Source: Chamaecrista fasciculata
Lineage: Eukaryota > Streptophyta > Magnoliopsida > Fabales > Fabaceae
NCBI GenBank assembly: GCA_003254925.1
Contig: QANZ01013386.1
Coordinates: forward strand, 1 to 64,000
Direction: 5' to 3'
Length of the DNA stretch: 64,000 nucleotides
Shown here: one piece after another, positions 12,884-24,267 of the stretch
Position numbering within the stretch: position 1 is the first letter of the stretch
How the letters are laid out: each line of letters begins with the position of its first letter
The notes under the pieces: generated by a model
Told to the model about the DNA's origin: nothing
The model's input: only the letters and a program-made list of their open reading frames with translations
The model's database searches: none
Made by a program: the position numbers and the translations under genes

Positions 12884-13268
12884 GGCTAAAGTGCACTTTT
12901 AGTCCCATAACTTTTGCTAAGGTCTCAATTTGGTTTTATAACTTTTTTGTTGCACTTTTGGTCCCGTATCTTTTGTTCAAGTTGCAGATTTGGTCCCATG
13001 TTACAGAATTGGTCTCATATATTTTAGTCAAATTGCAGAATTGGTCTCATATCTTTGGGTCAGATGCAGAATTGGTCCCATATATTTGGATCAGGTGAGA
13101 CTGACGGTGAAACTTTTTACAAAAATATGAGACCAATTCTGTAACCTGACGAAAAGACATGGGACCAAAAGTAACACGGGGCCAAATTTGCAACTTTTTT
13201 CAAAGATGTGAGACCAAAAGTGTAACAAAAAAAAGTTATGGATCAACTTGAAACCTAAATAAAAGTTA
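12884..13268. mobile_element. Foldback element of the GTGCACTTTTGGTCC family, right end lost
   Basis: The left arm starts GGCTAAAGTGCACTTTTAG and runs to about 13080 with repeated TTGGTCYCATA phrases. A complementary right arm covers about 13110-13268 but stops before the expected terminal AAAAGTGCAC sequence. It belongs to the same family as 56304-56741, and appears truncated by about 30 bp. It ends about 165 bp before the oligoribonuclease start codon, so it may touch that promoter. Confidence 0.65.
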
Positions 13269-13432
13269 TATTTTAATATTTGTGAGGTCGACGAGAGTTT
13301 TTTTTTTTTTGGCATCGCGAAGCTCAAGTTGTGTATTAGACTATTAGCATTTAGCAATGAGGGAGGGTCCTTTCTTCAAAATCATTCTGGTTGAAGAAAA
13401 GTTGAAGGGGTAAAGGTATTTTCAATTTAGCA

Positions 13433-15561
13433 ATGGAGGGACTGGCAAACGCATTTTCAATTTTAGAACTCGACGCTGATGATAGCCAAGTGCACTTCGA
13501 CACTGTTTCTTCTTCTGCCACTGGTAGCACCAGCTCTTCAGGTTTACCTTCCTATCCAAAATTTCACTAATTTTGCATCCCCTACTTCCTTTTACTTCTT
13601 TCTTCAATTACTCCCTAGTTTTTCCATTTTTTTTTATTAGGGTTAGGGTTTCACAATCTGAGTATTAATCGAAATGGAAAAGGTAATGCCTTTTCTCCTT
13701 GGGTTGATTGGGTTTACTATTATTAACTGGATGAAATTGGGCTGCACAATTACGGTAAAAGAGGAAAGCCTTTTAGAGTCAGTAGGGAAAAAAACTGATA
13801 TTTGAAGGCCTGCTGTCAGTGGTCTGTTGCTTTAGTTTAAGTAATTATATTTTGGAGACCTCTGGTCAATTCAAGATCTTGTAATGTCACCGATCAATCA
13901 TTTATTCTTTTAATGTCCTTGTTTGTTTGATGATGCTATTGTAATTGTAATAATGGCATTTGATCTTAGTTTTTGTTTAGCTACTATTTCCTACTATCAT
14001 GTGGTAGCTCATGCTGTAGTAGTCAAAGTGGTAGCTGTCCATTTTGTTAGTATTATCTAGTTCTACAAGGTCATGAGCAAATGCTTCTGTAGTTCAAAAA
14101 TTTTTTTTTGTGAAAACAGTTTGCAGCCTAGTAACATATACTTTATTGAGACAGGTAGAAGTGAGAACAAAGTTGATGGCGCTGCTGGCACCTCATTGGT
14201 TAAACCTGAGAAACAAAACCAGCAAAGCATAATGAATCTTTCAAGTGAATACAGATTGCCTCTTGTCTGGATTGACTTGGAAATGACTGGTAAGATATCC
14301 AAGACACATCTGGTCTGTGTCCCAGGGATTTTTTTTTTTTTTTTTAATTTCTTTTTATGTATCCCTATATGTGTTTGTGTCAAGTCAAGTGTCGAACATA
14401 TGATCCATCTAAAGATTGGCACGTTCTTGCTTTATAGGTTGTGATACACCAAAATCTAATAAATGATACCAAATGATTTTATCGTAACTTTTTAAGGTAC
14501 AATGTGATCTTAATAAAAGTGGTTGCTGGACTTCAAACTTGGAAACTAAACACATGCTGATACATGCATCTGGTCATGAAACTTTATGTGTTCTATTCTT
14601 CTCTAATAATAAATTTCCCTTGTTCCATATTTTTTGTTTCCCATTTTGTATATTTTGCTTTTAATCTCTTCCTTCTAATTGTGAAATTTCTCTCTTCTGG
14701 CTTTCTTAAATTCTAATAGGAAAGTTAGGAATCCACTTAGTGACAGAGTTGATGTCCTGCTAGCATAATTTTCATAGTAACATGCTCATTTTTAGCTCAG
14801 GTTATGTATTCTTTTGTTACAAGTTGTTGTATTATTGTCTGTCAACCAAGTTCTTCTGGACGGTTTGAATTAGTACCATATGAGACCCTTTTTTGTGTTC
14901 CGATCCTTTTGTATTTGCACAGGTCTGAATGTTGAAGTGGATCGTATATTGGAGATCGCTTGTATAATTACAGATGGGAATTTAACCAAAACACTAGAGG
15001 TATATTCCTTATTTGATGATACATGGTGTGGCTACATTGGTTTTTTTAAGTTTAAGTTGTGCCATGGCATTGTGAAAGAGAATTTTCTCGCTTATTCATC
15101 AGGTTTTTGTTCTTTGATGCATACGTTATCTTTGATTTGTTTTAATAAAATTTTGTAATTATTGGCAAGTGGACAAGGTTTGAACTGGAGACTTAGTCTC
15201 CAACCATATATTTGAAGGGGTAAAAGTGCCACTATACCTAATTGTATTCTAATTGATAGATTTTGTAGATGCTATCTCTTCATGAGGAATGGCTAAAACT
15301 TTTTCCTTGAGTTACTCCATGTTTGATCAAATTATGTGTATGTCTTATATGAGTTACTCCATGATGGATGATCAATGAATTATCATGTTGGAATGTATAC
15401 ATATAATAAATATATGCTATTTTAGGGTCCCGATTTGGTCATCCATCAAAGTAAAGAGTGTATGGACAGAATGGGAGAATGGTGTCAGAGTCATCATGCA
15501 GCCAGTGGTAGGTTCTACATGCAATACTTGGGTCATAGGTTGCTTACTTTTCCTAATTATA

Positions 15562-15593
<32 letters not shown>

Positions 15594-17579
15594 CATTTTG
15601 AATATTTTGGATGGATTTTTTACTAATTAGTTTTCAATGAATCTATAAGGGTTAACTAAGAAGGTGTTGCAAAGTACTATTCGTGAAAGAGAAGCTGAAA
15701 AGCAGGTTTGTAGTAAATATACCCCTATCATAAGCTCCATTTTTGTGGCACTTACTTTTCATCATGTTGAATGGAATTTATATTTTTATATATAAGCCAA
15801 TGACCTTGAAAGAAATAATATATGGTAAAGACTTTAGTTGTTGCACCGGAAGTGTCTGAATAGTTATATCCTTTTTGCTATTAATTAATTGATCTAGAAG
15901 GTAATAAACCTGAATTTTAAACAATGTTCTTTGCTCAGATGCAATAATCAAGTCCCTTCTCCACTTTTTCCTTGTTTTTATTGTATTTTAAAATTCTGTA
16001 TTACAATGAAATATTGCAGGTTATTGAATTTGTCAAAAGAAACGTTGGTACATACACACCTCTTCTGGCAGGAAATTCAATATATGTGGATTTTCTGTTT
16101 CTAAAGGTATTCTGATTTTGGTAGATGGTGATTTTTCTTAGTTGATTTTATTAATGATATTACTATTTGGATAATATATACTAATTTCTTTTATTGAACC
16201 ATCTATATAATCATCATGCAATTAACCCAATATAAATAATGAAGTGTTGTTTGAAACTGCCTTCAGTACTTGGGTCCTTGAAAATATTTCTAGTACTACT
16301 GCACGTGGTACTTTGGCACACTTTTTGACAAATAAGAGATTAGCTATTGAATTCTTGCCTCCAACGTTGTAGTACTTGAAAGTTGTTAGTAACACTATGT
16401 TATTTTCTTATGTTGAAATGTTATATCAGCTGTAATAACCAGATCCATTTGTGCAGAAATACATGCCAGATTTAGCTGCTCTCTTCTCTCACGTGCTTGT
16501 TGATGTGAGTAGTGTTAAAGCACTCTGCATTCGCTGGTATCCAAGAGGTGAGAATACTATTGTTGTGAATAATAAAAGTTTCTTTAGTATAGGCCATTGA
16601 AGCTGGCTGAAGGTTAATATTTGTTTCAAAGTTCTAGTTCCTTCTCTTTATAATCACTCACTTGATGGTTCAACCCTTTCATATTTGACTGCATGGTTTG
16701 CTGGATTTGTTTTATGAATATGGTTAGTTCTTATATCTTTTAGTTTTAATCATGCAATCTGAGTCATTGTCATTTGACCTAAATTCACTACTGAAGTGTT
16801 AAGGTTCCACTTCAATCACAAGCAACTCAACCCTGAGGAATTATCAATTGCTGGCCATAGTTTTGTGAATAAAAATGTTGTTGGATTCATTATGCTCTTT
16901 GTTTTCTCAGCACGAATGAGTGAATTACTTGCGACATTGTTTTGAAATCATGTAGCATATAAAAATGAGAACGTGCTACATCTTTTATGCTCACATCCTG
17001 CGATGGTCTTGTCCTCAGAGTATGAATGTATGTTTTCAAAGAGAAACACAACAAATGAACAAAAAGGCTTATTTCGGATGCCTAATGCATGAAGGTGCTT
17101 AGGAACTTAATGTCATCAAACTCAAGAAGATGGCGATGATATATTTTCTTTTTAAACCTTTTTTATGAGTCTTTCCTGCTTCTGCTTTTGCCAAGCTTCT
17201 TTTTCTGGAATTGATGGTTTATTTTCTTCCTTTTAAATTCTTTTTTATGTGCCACCACTTGTAATGCTACATATCATTGCTTTTGTTATTATTTTTTTTT
17301 TCTTTTTCTTTGGTTTTATGGTTAGTTTTCTAGTATCACTATGTCTTTTACCCTGGATCGTTGTACTTATCGACTCTCTAACCTTCTAGAGTCAGAGCTA
17401 AGAAATATTTGATATATTTGCATGTAAGATATTCTATAAAAGCATATCATTTATGTGCAGATCAGAAGAAAGCGCCTGCAAAGGAAAATAAACACAGAGC
17501 CATGGATGATATTAGAGAGAGCATTGAGGAACTCAGATACTACAAGGCAAACATTTTCAAACCCAAGTCCAAGAAGTAA
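13433..17579 (+). CDS. Oligoribonuclease (DEDDh 3'-5' exonuclease, Orn/REXO2 family)
   Basis: This enzyme degrades very short RNA oligonucleotides to mononucleotides. Eight exons give 251 aa: 13433-13541, 14155-14289, 14923-14999, 15426-15507, 15650-15705, 16020-16106, 16457-16547 and 17461-17579. All introns are GT-AG and frames join. The DEDDh catalytic residues are visible: D77 and E79 in WIDLEMTG, D177 in NSIYVDF, and H224 with D228/D229 in HRAMDDIRES. The first ATG, at 13433, gives a Ser-rich N-terminal extension of about 70 residues before the nuclease core. Bacterial Orn lacks it, and it may be an organelle-targeting peptide (inference). The protein is otherwise complete. A TTA microsatellite sits in intron 4. 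Confidence 0.94.
15561..15594. repeat. (TTA)n microsatellite in oligoribonuclease intron 4
   Basis: About ten ATT units occur in a row within the intron 15508-15649. Repeat number is likely to vary between individuals. Confidence 0.9.
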
Positions 17580-18538
17580 TACATACAAATTTGCAGATAA
17601 GGCATGATGCTGCTGATGAATTTTAATGGGGAGGTATACTATTTATCATTTTATGTGCCTATGGAAGGTTTAGGCGATGAGTGAACTGTTCAAATGATTT
17701 TGGGAAATTTTATTCCTAATCTCATTTGATCTTGTATTGGAATTTGGAAACCCCTGACATGGTGATTTGATAATATACAGTTCTCTCTCTGACTCTCTCT
17801 CTCTCTGCCATTGTGTAAATTTGTTCAGACAAGAAAATGTAAATGTACAATTATTTTTCCATATGATGCCCCAAGTTTTTTTTTTGATATCACAAAAAAA
17901 CGGTAAGAAATCGATATTAAAAAGTTTTAAAAATATTAAAAATATTTTTTAATAATTTACTCTCTGCCATTATTTTTCAATACTCAATAAGTTTTAATCA
18001 TATTAAAAAGATTAGTTATAAAAATATTTTTAACAGTTCACAATTAACAGTATACACACTCTTTGATATTGGATTCCATTGGGCTAAGGACGTGAAGATT
18101 GCATCTATTCTTGGATGTTGATTTTCTCGGCCCACAAACAAAATCTCGCTTTTCAGTCCTTAGTTTACTTTAAAGAAAAAAACAACGAAAACGTAATTGT
18201 TATTTGTTGGGTCTGGGACACTCCTTACTAAGTGAATTTCAATATTTTATTCTTGTTACTATAATTTAATTAAATTAAGAAATTATAATATTTATAAAAT
18301 AATAATTATTTTAATTTGATATGTAAAAATTAAACATGACATTGTAAAATTTATTTCTTCATAATAAAGGTTTATTTTTTTTAAAAAAATTCATTAAGTA
18401 TTCAAAATGCAAATAAAAAATTATATAATATTAGTAATTGTCGACGTGATAGTTAAATATCAAATAATAGATTAAAAAAAATAACAATATACATTAGTCA
18501 TGTATGTCAGTACCTTTATTTGATGATTGTTTGAGTCT
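17580..18538. other. Oligoribonuclease 3' flank and AT-rich spacer
   Basis: The oligoribonuclease 3' UTR occupies the first part. A short CT-rich run lies at about 17780-17805. The remainder is AT-rich without coding potential. Confidence 0.5.
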
Positions 18539-18683
18539 GGATCCCTGCAGTGAGTTTACTCACTGCAGGGGGCGTGCAGTGTGACACATGGGGTGTCAAA
18601 ACCCTGCGTTTCACTTAAATCAAAACGCAACGTTTTGACACCATGTGTCACACTGCATGACCACTCACGGCAGGGGATTCACT
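18539..18683. repeat. Compact foldback element
   Basis: Bases 18573-18601 pair with 18632-18661 (GTGCAGTGTGACACAT and its inverse). Outer parts also pair less perfectly around the CTGCAG and GCAGGGG motifs. It stands out as GC-richer than its surroundings. It could be a short MITE or could be transcribed as a hairpin. No target-site duplication is clear. Confidence 0.65.
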
Positions 18684-18819
18684 GGCTGATTGTTCCAATG
18701 TGTTTGTAAAATAAATTTAACTTGAACTCTTTGGCCTCTCAATTATGTATTTTAAAAATGAACTTGAAAATTCTTATCAAGTTAAATTTATTTTTTTCGC
18801 TTGAATGTAAAAAATTAAA

Positions 18820-19354
18820 GGCCAAAGGGTCATTTTGGTCCTAAATGTATGTCATAATATTCATTTTGGTCCATTATGTTTCAAAATGTTCAAATTGGTC
18901 TTAAATGTTGGCAAAATGATTCATTTGTCTTAAATATTGGTAAAATGTTTCATTTTGATCCCAAATTATTGAATTTGGTCATATTTTTCTCGTCTCTCAT
19001 TTCAAGTTCAAAGGACTTGTTAAGAGGAATTCATAACTCTAAATTCGTCGCATTCGAATTTGAAACGAGAGAGATATGATCAACTTTGTTTGTTTGACCA
19101 TGAAACGAGTGGTTTACTTTTTGGACCGATTTGACCTCGTTTGCTAACGGCCTAAACTAGATAGATAAATTACTCTTCGAGAACAATACGTAGCTCTAAA
19201 CTCGTCACGTTTGAACTTGAAACAAATATATTCAATAGTTTAGGACCAAAATGAAACATTTTGCAAATATTTAGGACCAATTTGAACATTGTGAAACATA
19301 ATGGACCAAAATGAACATTAGTGCATACATTTAAGACCAAAATGAACCTTTAAC
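18820..19354. mobile_element. Foldback MITE (GGTCATTTTGGTCC family), copy 1
   Basis: The left arm starts GGCCAAAGGGTCATTTTGGTC and the right arm ends in a similar inverse form. AAAAATTAAA flanks both sides (18810-18819 and 19355-19364). The arms contain several TTTTGGTCC/GGACCAAAA phrases. It is homologous over its whole length to 29463-29998, with partial relatives at about 12290-12580 and 59955-60120. It has no plausible transposase frame. It lies about 400 bp upstream of VPS26. Confidence 0.8.
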
Positions 19355-19747
19355 AAAAATTAAATTGAAAAGATGTTTATCTTCCAAAAATTCAATGAAT
19401 AATTTACTCTAAAAAAAATTTCTACACTAAAATATTAATTTAGTTATTCGCGAAGCGGGAGTAACGCACATTCCCTTACACAGTTTGACAGTTTGTTGAA
19501 GGAGGAAAAAAAAAAAAAAAAAGAAAAACCTCAAAAATGGAGTTTCGAGACTTCTCATTCTTCTGATCTGCTTTCTTACAACAATTCCATTTCAATTTTC
19601 AACGATTCGAAAACCAAAATCAAACCCCGCATTTCCATTTTTCTGTTCATTTTCGAGGCTAATCTTCACGACGACTCAGATCAGTCATGGGAAACTGATA
19701 TTAGTAGTGAGCGAGCCTTTTTTCTGCATTCTTGGTGCTTCATAGAC

Positions 19748-22700
19748 ATGGTAGGTATCTCTTCTTGAAGGAAGTGAATGTGATTGGATTGTTGTTGTTT
19801 GATTATTTTTTGAGATATGTAATCGATTTGATTGTTTGTTTGATCAGAATTTCCTTGCTGGAGCTTTCAAACCACCTTGTAAAATCTCAATCTCACTAAC
19901 TGACGGAGGGGCTCGCAAGAAGGTATTAGAAGTTTACTATTGATCCAATTTGCCATGATTCTGAGCTGAGCCTCTATTCTTGTGATTACTGATAGTGAAG
20001 TTTCTTCTGATATCCAAATCAATATGTAGAAAGCTTTAAGTTGACGATCAAAATCCCACTCATACGTATGTTTATTTATAATTTTTATTTCAAATTCGGA
20101 AAATTTTGAGAAATTGAGACAGTTTTATTCAAATGAGTTGAATGAATGTAGGCCTCTGCATGTCTCAAACAAAGGTCGCAATTTACTTAACCTTTTTGCG
20201 ATCTTCTGATTTTAGGTTCCACTAAAGAAGGAAAATGGTCAATCAGCCATGGTTCCTCTCTTTCACAGTCAGGAAAATATAGTTGGGGAGGTATCTTACT
20301 TGCTATTATCAACAATTTTGCTTTTTCACTGATTCTGAGTGCTCTGTGGAATTTGTTTGGATGAATATGGAAAATTGGAATTCAATGAATGTGACTTTGG
20401 TGCCAGGTTATCATAGATCCTTCGCAAGGGAAAAAGGTTGAACATAACGGTATTAAAATTGAGCTCCTTGGTCAAATAGGTGTGCTTCCTTTTACTACTA
20501 TAATCTTGAAATACTATCCATATGCTCAATAATCATTTTCATTAATAATAGTACTCCAATTGCATCTGCATCTCTTCTAATAGGCTATTTAGGCTTGACC
20601 TGGGAAAGTAAAATATTTCAAGTTGTATTCTGAACAATTGGCTGAACTACTTATAATAATAATCACTTTCATAATGCTTAAATTTAACGCTTAAATTTTG
20701 ATTTCTGAAGTTCTTTGTCTCCACTGGAGTTGTTTCTTGATGAAATTAATTATGCATGTAGTTTGAACTTGGAGTGCTACTTCAGTACTTCTTAGTGTTT
20801 TGTATTTATTCTGATCCTTCAATCTCTTGCTTTGCGTGCAGAGTTGTATTTTGACAGAGGTAACTTCTATGATTTTACATCACTTGGTAAGTTGATGCTT
20901 TTATAGAGAGACTGCTTCCTTTTTCTCTTCATTTCCCTCTTGTTCCTATCCCATCTTTTAATTGCGTTAATTAAATGTTCACATAACATCATATAATTTT
21001 CAATAGACCTCTCAGTTGTTATCGTTCTTAGAAGCTCAATGTTCAATGTGTTTTCTTCTCATATCTTCCCTCCTCTTTGCTTGCTCAGTGTCCTTATCAT
21101 GTTCCACTAGATACAATTGCTACGATTGTTCTTCAGATTCTTAACTCCCCATTTCTATGTGCAGTACGCGAACTTGATGTTCCTGGGGATTTATATGAAA
21201 GGAAAACATACCCGTTTGAGTTCTCTACTGTTGAGATGCCATATGAATCTTACAATGGAGTCAACATAAGGCTTAGGTATGTTGTTTATCCTACTTCTAT
21301 AGTGATGACAGTTTCCTTTTAATACTCATGACCTCTGATTTTTCCTTATTTCCTTTCTTTTCACTTTAATTGTGGAATCACTTAAACTTATGATCTATAT
21401 CTAAAAGAGGTGAAAATTTGATGGTCATGCTGCTGAAACTTTCTACAGTTGTCATAAAACAAGAAATACTGTAGAATAGAGGAACTGAGGAAGTGTAGGA
21501 GAACATAATATTGTGTATGGGATGTATGGGCTTGTTAGAGAAGTTACGGAGAAACCCTAGGAAAGCAAAAGATTTCTATCATGCTCTTATATATGGTAAA
21601 CTATTGCTGAATAGTTAGTTGCTTTCGAGGCTAGATTGACTTCTCTATGAATAATTGCTTATCATGATCTAACTTTATAGCCTTTTGTGTGCCCTCCCCC
21701 GCCCAAAACCCCAAAAAAAGGAAGAAGGTTATTTCGTAATGTTCTATGATACTTTTGTTGGGTCTTAAGAATTTGCCAATATTATTCTATTTTAATAACT
21801 TATACAAAGGTACGTTTTGCAATCATGCAGGTACGTTTTGAAGGTGACAATTAGTCGAAATTTTGTCAGCAACATTGTGGAGTACCAAGATTTTGTGGTA
21901 AGTTATGTTGGCGTATTGAAGAATTTTGCTTTGTAAGTTTCTTGACATTGATCTTAAAAATTCATATAACTCTAATATATCTCAGTCACAACTCACACAA
22001 CTCACAATTTTATATGAGATCAAAATATATATTAATTTTTCTAAAATTGTTGAGATAACAATAATTAATTTCATTTCCTTAAGACTAAGAGTTAAACTTT
22101 TGAAGGCACACTTGAGTCTTAAACTTGAGCGATTCCCTCCATTGAGATATTAAAATTTAAACTTATTTCTGTTATGTTCTTTGAGCCTTTAAAAGTAGGT
22201 CGGGTCTACTGTACTGCCTGCAGAAATTCAAACTGGAATTTCAAATTAAGTTCACAGAAATCTCTACAGTCTACTCCCATTACCATATCCTGTTTTACTG
22301 GGTGCAGTTTTGGAATTACACCTCAGTAATAAGCCCATGGCCTGGTATCAAGGAAGTTTGCATCAAAATCCGATCAAGAAGATGGGGATGGAGAATGCAA
22401 TTTTGGTAGACTTTATTTTTAAGTGGTTTAGATCCTGACATTAGGCAGCCCAGTCAAAGTTATCTTATCTACTTATAGAATAAGTAAACTAACTAATAGA
22501 AAATCAGGCTTCTGTATGAGCTTTCGTGAATCTTCTGTACCTCCACCCGGTTACTTTTTCTTTATTATTTCTCATTGCTGATTTTTTAAAATGCACTGAA
22601 GCATGTGAGTTTCAGATCAACATAAAAAATGCTTATAGCAAGTTGCTCATTTTTTACTTTGATTTGTCACCAGGTTCGCAATTATACTCCAGCTCCATCA

Positions 22701-24267
22701 ATTAATAACAGCATTAAGGTGAGGACAATAAAATTTTCTGTACGTTTATATCTTCAGTTGCCAGTTTATCATTGTGATTATCCATATAAGATTTTTACTT
22801 ATGAACTGGAAAAATTTTTTTGTTCAAGCTGAATGTGTAATTTTCTTTTTGTCCTATATATATTTGAGATTCATAGCAACTTTATCTTTGTGATTATCCC
22901 TTTGCCCGATAACTCTTTGACCATTCATCATAAATTATGGTTTGAGTGCTTTCAGCAAATTTCTTTATATGTTGATCTGAAATTGCTATTTCCTGATATT
23001 GGCTTATTTTCTCTTTACATTGATGCTTTATTCAGATGGAAGTAGGAATAGAAGATTGCTTACACATAGAGTTTGAATACAGTAAAAGCAAGTAAGATTA
23101 AAAAGCTCATCCTAAAATAGTGTTCTGATGTTTTTAATGAAAGTCAGAGGTGACTGGTTATTTCTAATTTTTTTTTAAAAATAGGTACCATCTGAAGGAT
23201 GTCATTATCGGAAAAATATATTTTCTCCTGATAAGAATCAAAATAAAAAACATGGAGCTTGAGATAAGGCGTCGAGAATCAACGGGGTCGGGGACTAATA
23301 CTTATGTTGAGACTGAGACCCTTGCAAAGTTTGAATTGATGGATGGTGCTCCTGTCCGAGGTATGCATATTTTACACGGCATAAAATATCTGTCAAAAAA
23401 TCACATTTGTATATATTTTGATATGCCTGATGCTAGTCTGTTCTGTACGAAGGACATCGATGGTTTTAATATTTTTCTAATGGACAAAATACTGAAGGAC
23501 AGATAGTGCATGTCTATATATTATGTTCTCCTTTGTTTGTGCCATGAACTATTCTGTAGTATAATACTCCCTCGTGTTCTATATATTTGATGTTTTAGAA
23601 ATTATTTTTTCTAAAATATCTGATGTTTTACAAATTCAAGAGAGTATTAATTATTTTTTTACCATTCTATCCCTATTATATATAGTAGAGTCATAAATGA
23701 ATAAACATTTCCCAAGTAATTTAATAGGAATAGTTTAGTCTTTTTATCTCATTTTTCTCTTCATTTTAGATGATCTAATCATTTTCTTAATTTGTGTGCA
23801 TTTACCTTAAACATTAGATATATAGAACCAGAGGGAGTTACTTATTTGAATAAACTAATCAAGTTTGGTTGGCCTAGTGGTCGAGATCACTAAGTCGTTT
23901 AAACAAGGTCGTGGATTCGAATCCCGCCTTATGCATGCAGCAACCAATTAACCAACGACAAATCCTTAAATGGAGCATCGATTAGTGGAAGTTTAGTCTT
24001 TGACCAGTCGGGCTGGGGGATACCTTAGGAAACCAAAACACTTATTTGAATAAACTTGATTTTTACTTTTACATATTTCTCTTGTCAGGAGAATCAATTC
24101 CTATCAGATTGTTCCTCAGTCCTTATGAGCTGACACCTACATACCGCAACATCAATAACAAGTTCAGTGTGAAGTATTTTCTGAATCTTGTTCTTGTGGA
24201 CGAAGAGGACCGCCGGTACTTCAAGCAACAGGAATTCCAATTATTTCGTCTACTAGAGAACTCTTGA
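19748..24267 (+). CDS. Retromer core subunit VPS26
   Basis: VPS26 forms the retromer cargo-recognition core with VPS35 and VPS29, which recycles sorting receptors from endosomes. Eleven coding exons give 301 aa: 19748-19750, 19848-19922, 20216-20290, 20407-20479, 20842-20886, 21165-21276, 21831-21897, 22674-22718, 23036-23091, 23185-23360 and 24089-24267. The protein starts MNFLAGAFKPPC and runs through conserved blocks such as FDRGNFYDFTSLVREL, MEVGIEDCLHIEFEYSK and LVLVDEEDRRYFKQQEF, matching plant VPS26 end to end (about 302 aa). The first coding exon contains only the ATG, cut by an intron directly after it. This is required because the conserved NFLAGAFKP begins at the next acceptor. Intron 10 carries a Stowaway MITE and a SINE. 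Confidence 0.95.
23577..23837. mobile_element. Stowaway-type MITE, copy 2, in VPS26 intron 10
   Basis: The element starts CTCCCTCGTGTTCTATATAT and ends AACCAGAGGGAG, with TA at the left boundary and a changed TT at the right. The internal sequence follows the copies at 1021 and 63555 but is more diverged and slightly shorter. It is therefore an older insertion. Confidence 0.8.
23857..24039 (+). mobile_element. tRNA-derived SINE in VPS26 intron 10
   Basis: This 183-bp insertion is flanked by a perfect 17-bp direct repeat, ACTTATTTGAATAAACT (23840-23856 and 24040-24056). Near its 5' end it has TGGCCTAGTGGTCGAGA, which resembles an RNA polymerase III A box. GGATTCGAATCCCG, a good B box, follows about 40 nt later. 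There is no long polyA tail. I do not recognise the family and it is not the Au type seen at 53980. Its target site touches the right end of the Stowaway element. Confidence 0.8.

Noticed and set aside
15175..15230. AAGGTTTGAACT with GAGACTTAGTCTCC as a tRNA or SINE B box
   Set aside because: No A box at the correct distance and no cloverleaf could be drawn.
23857..23935. The tRNA-like sequence in VPS26 intron 10 as a functional tRNA gene
   Set aside because: The acceptor arm does not pair, and the sequence is the head of a 183-bp insertion with target duplications.
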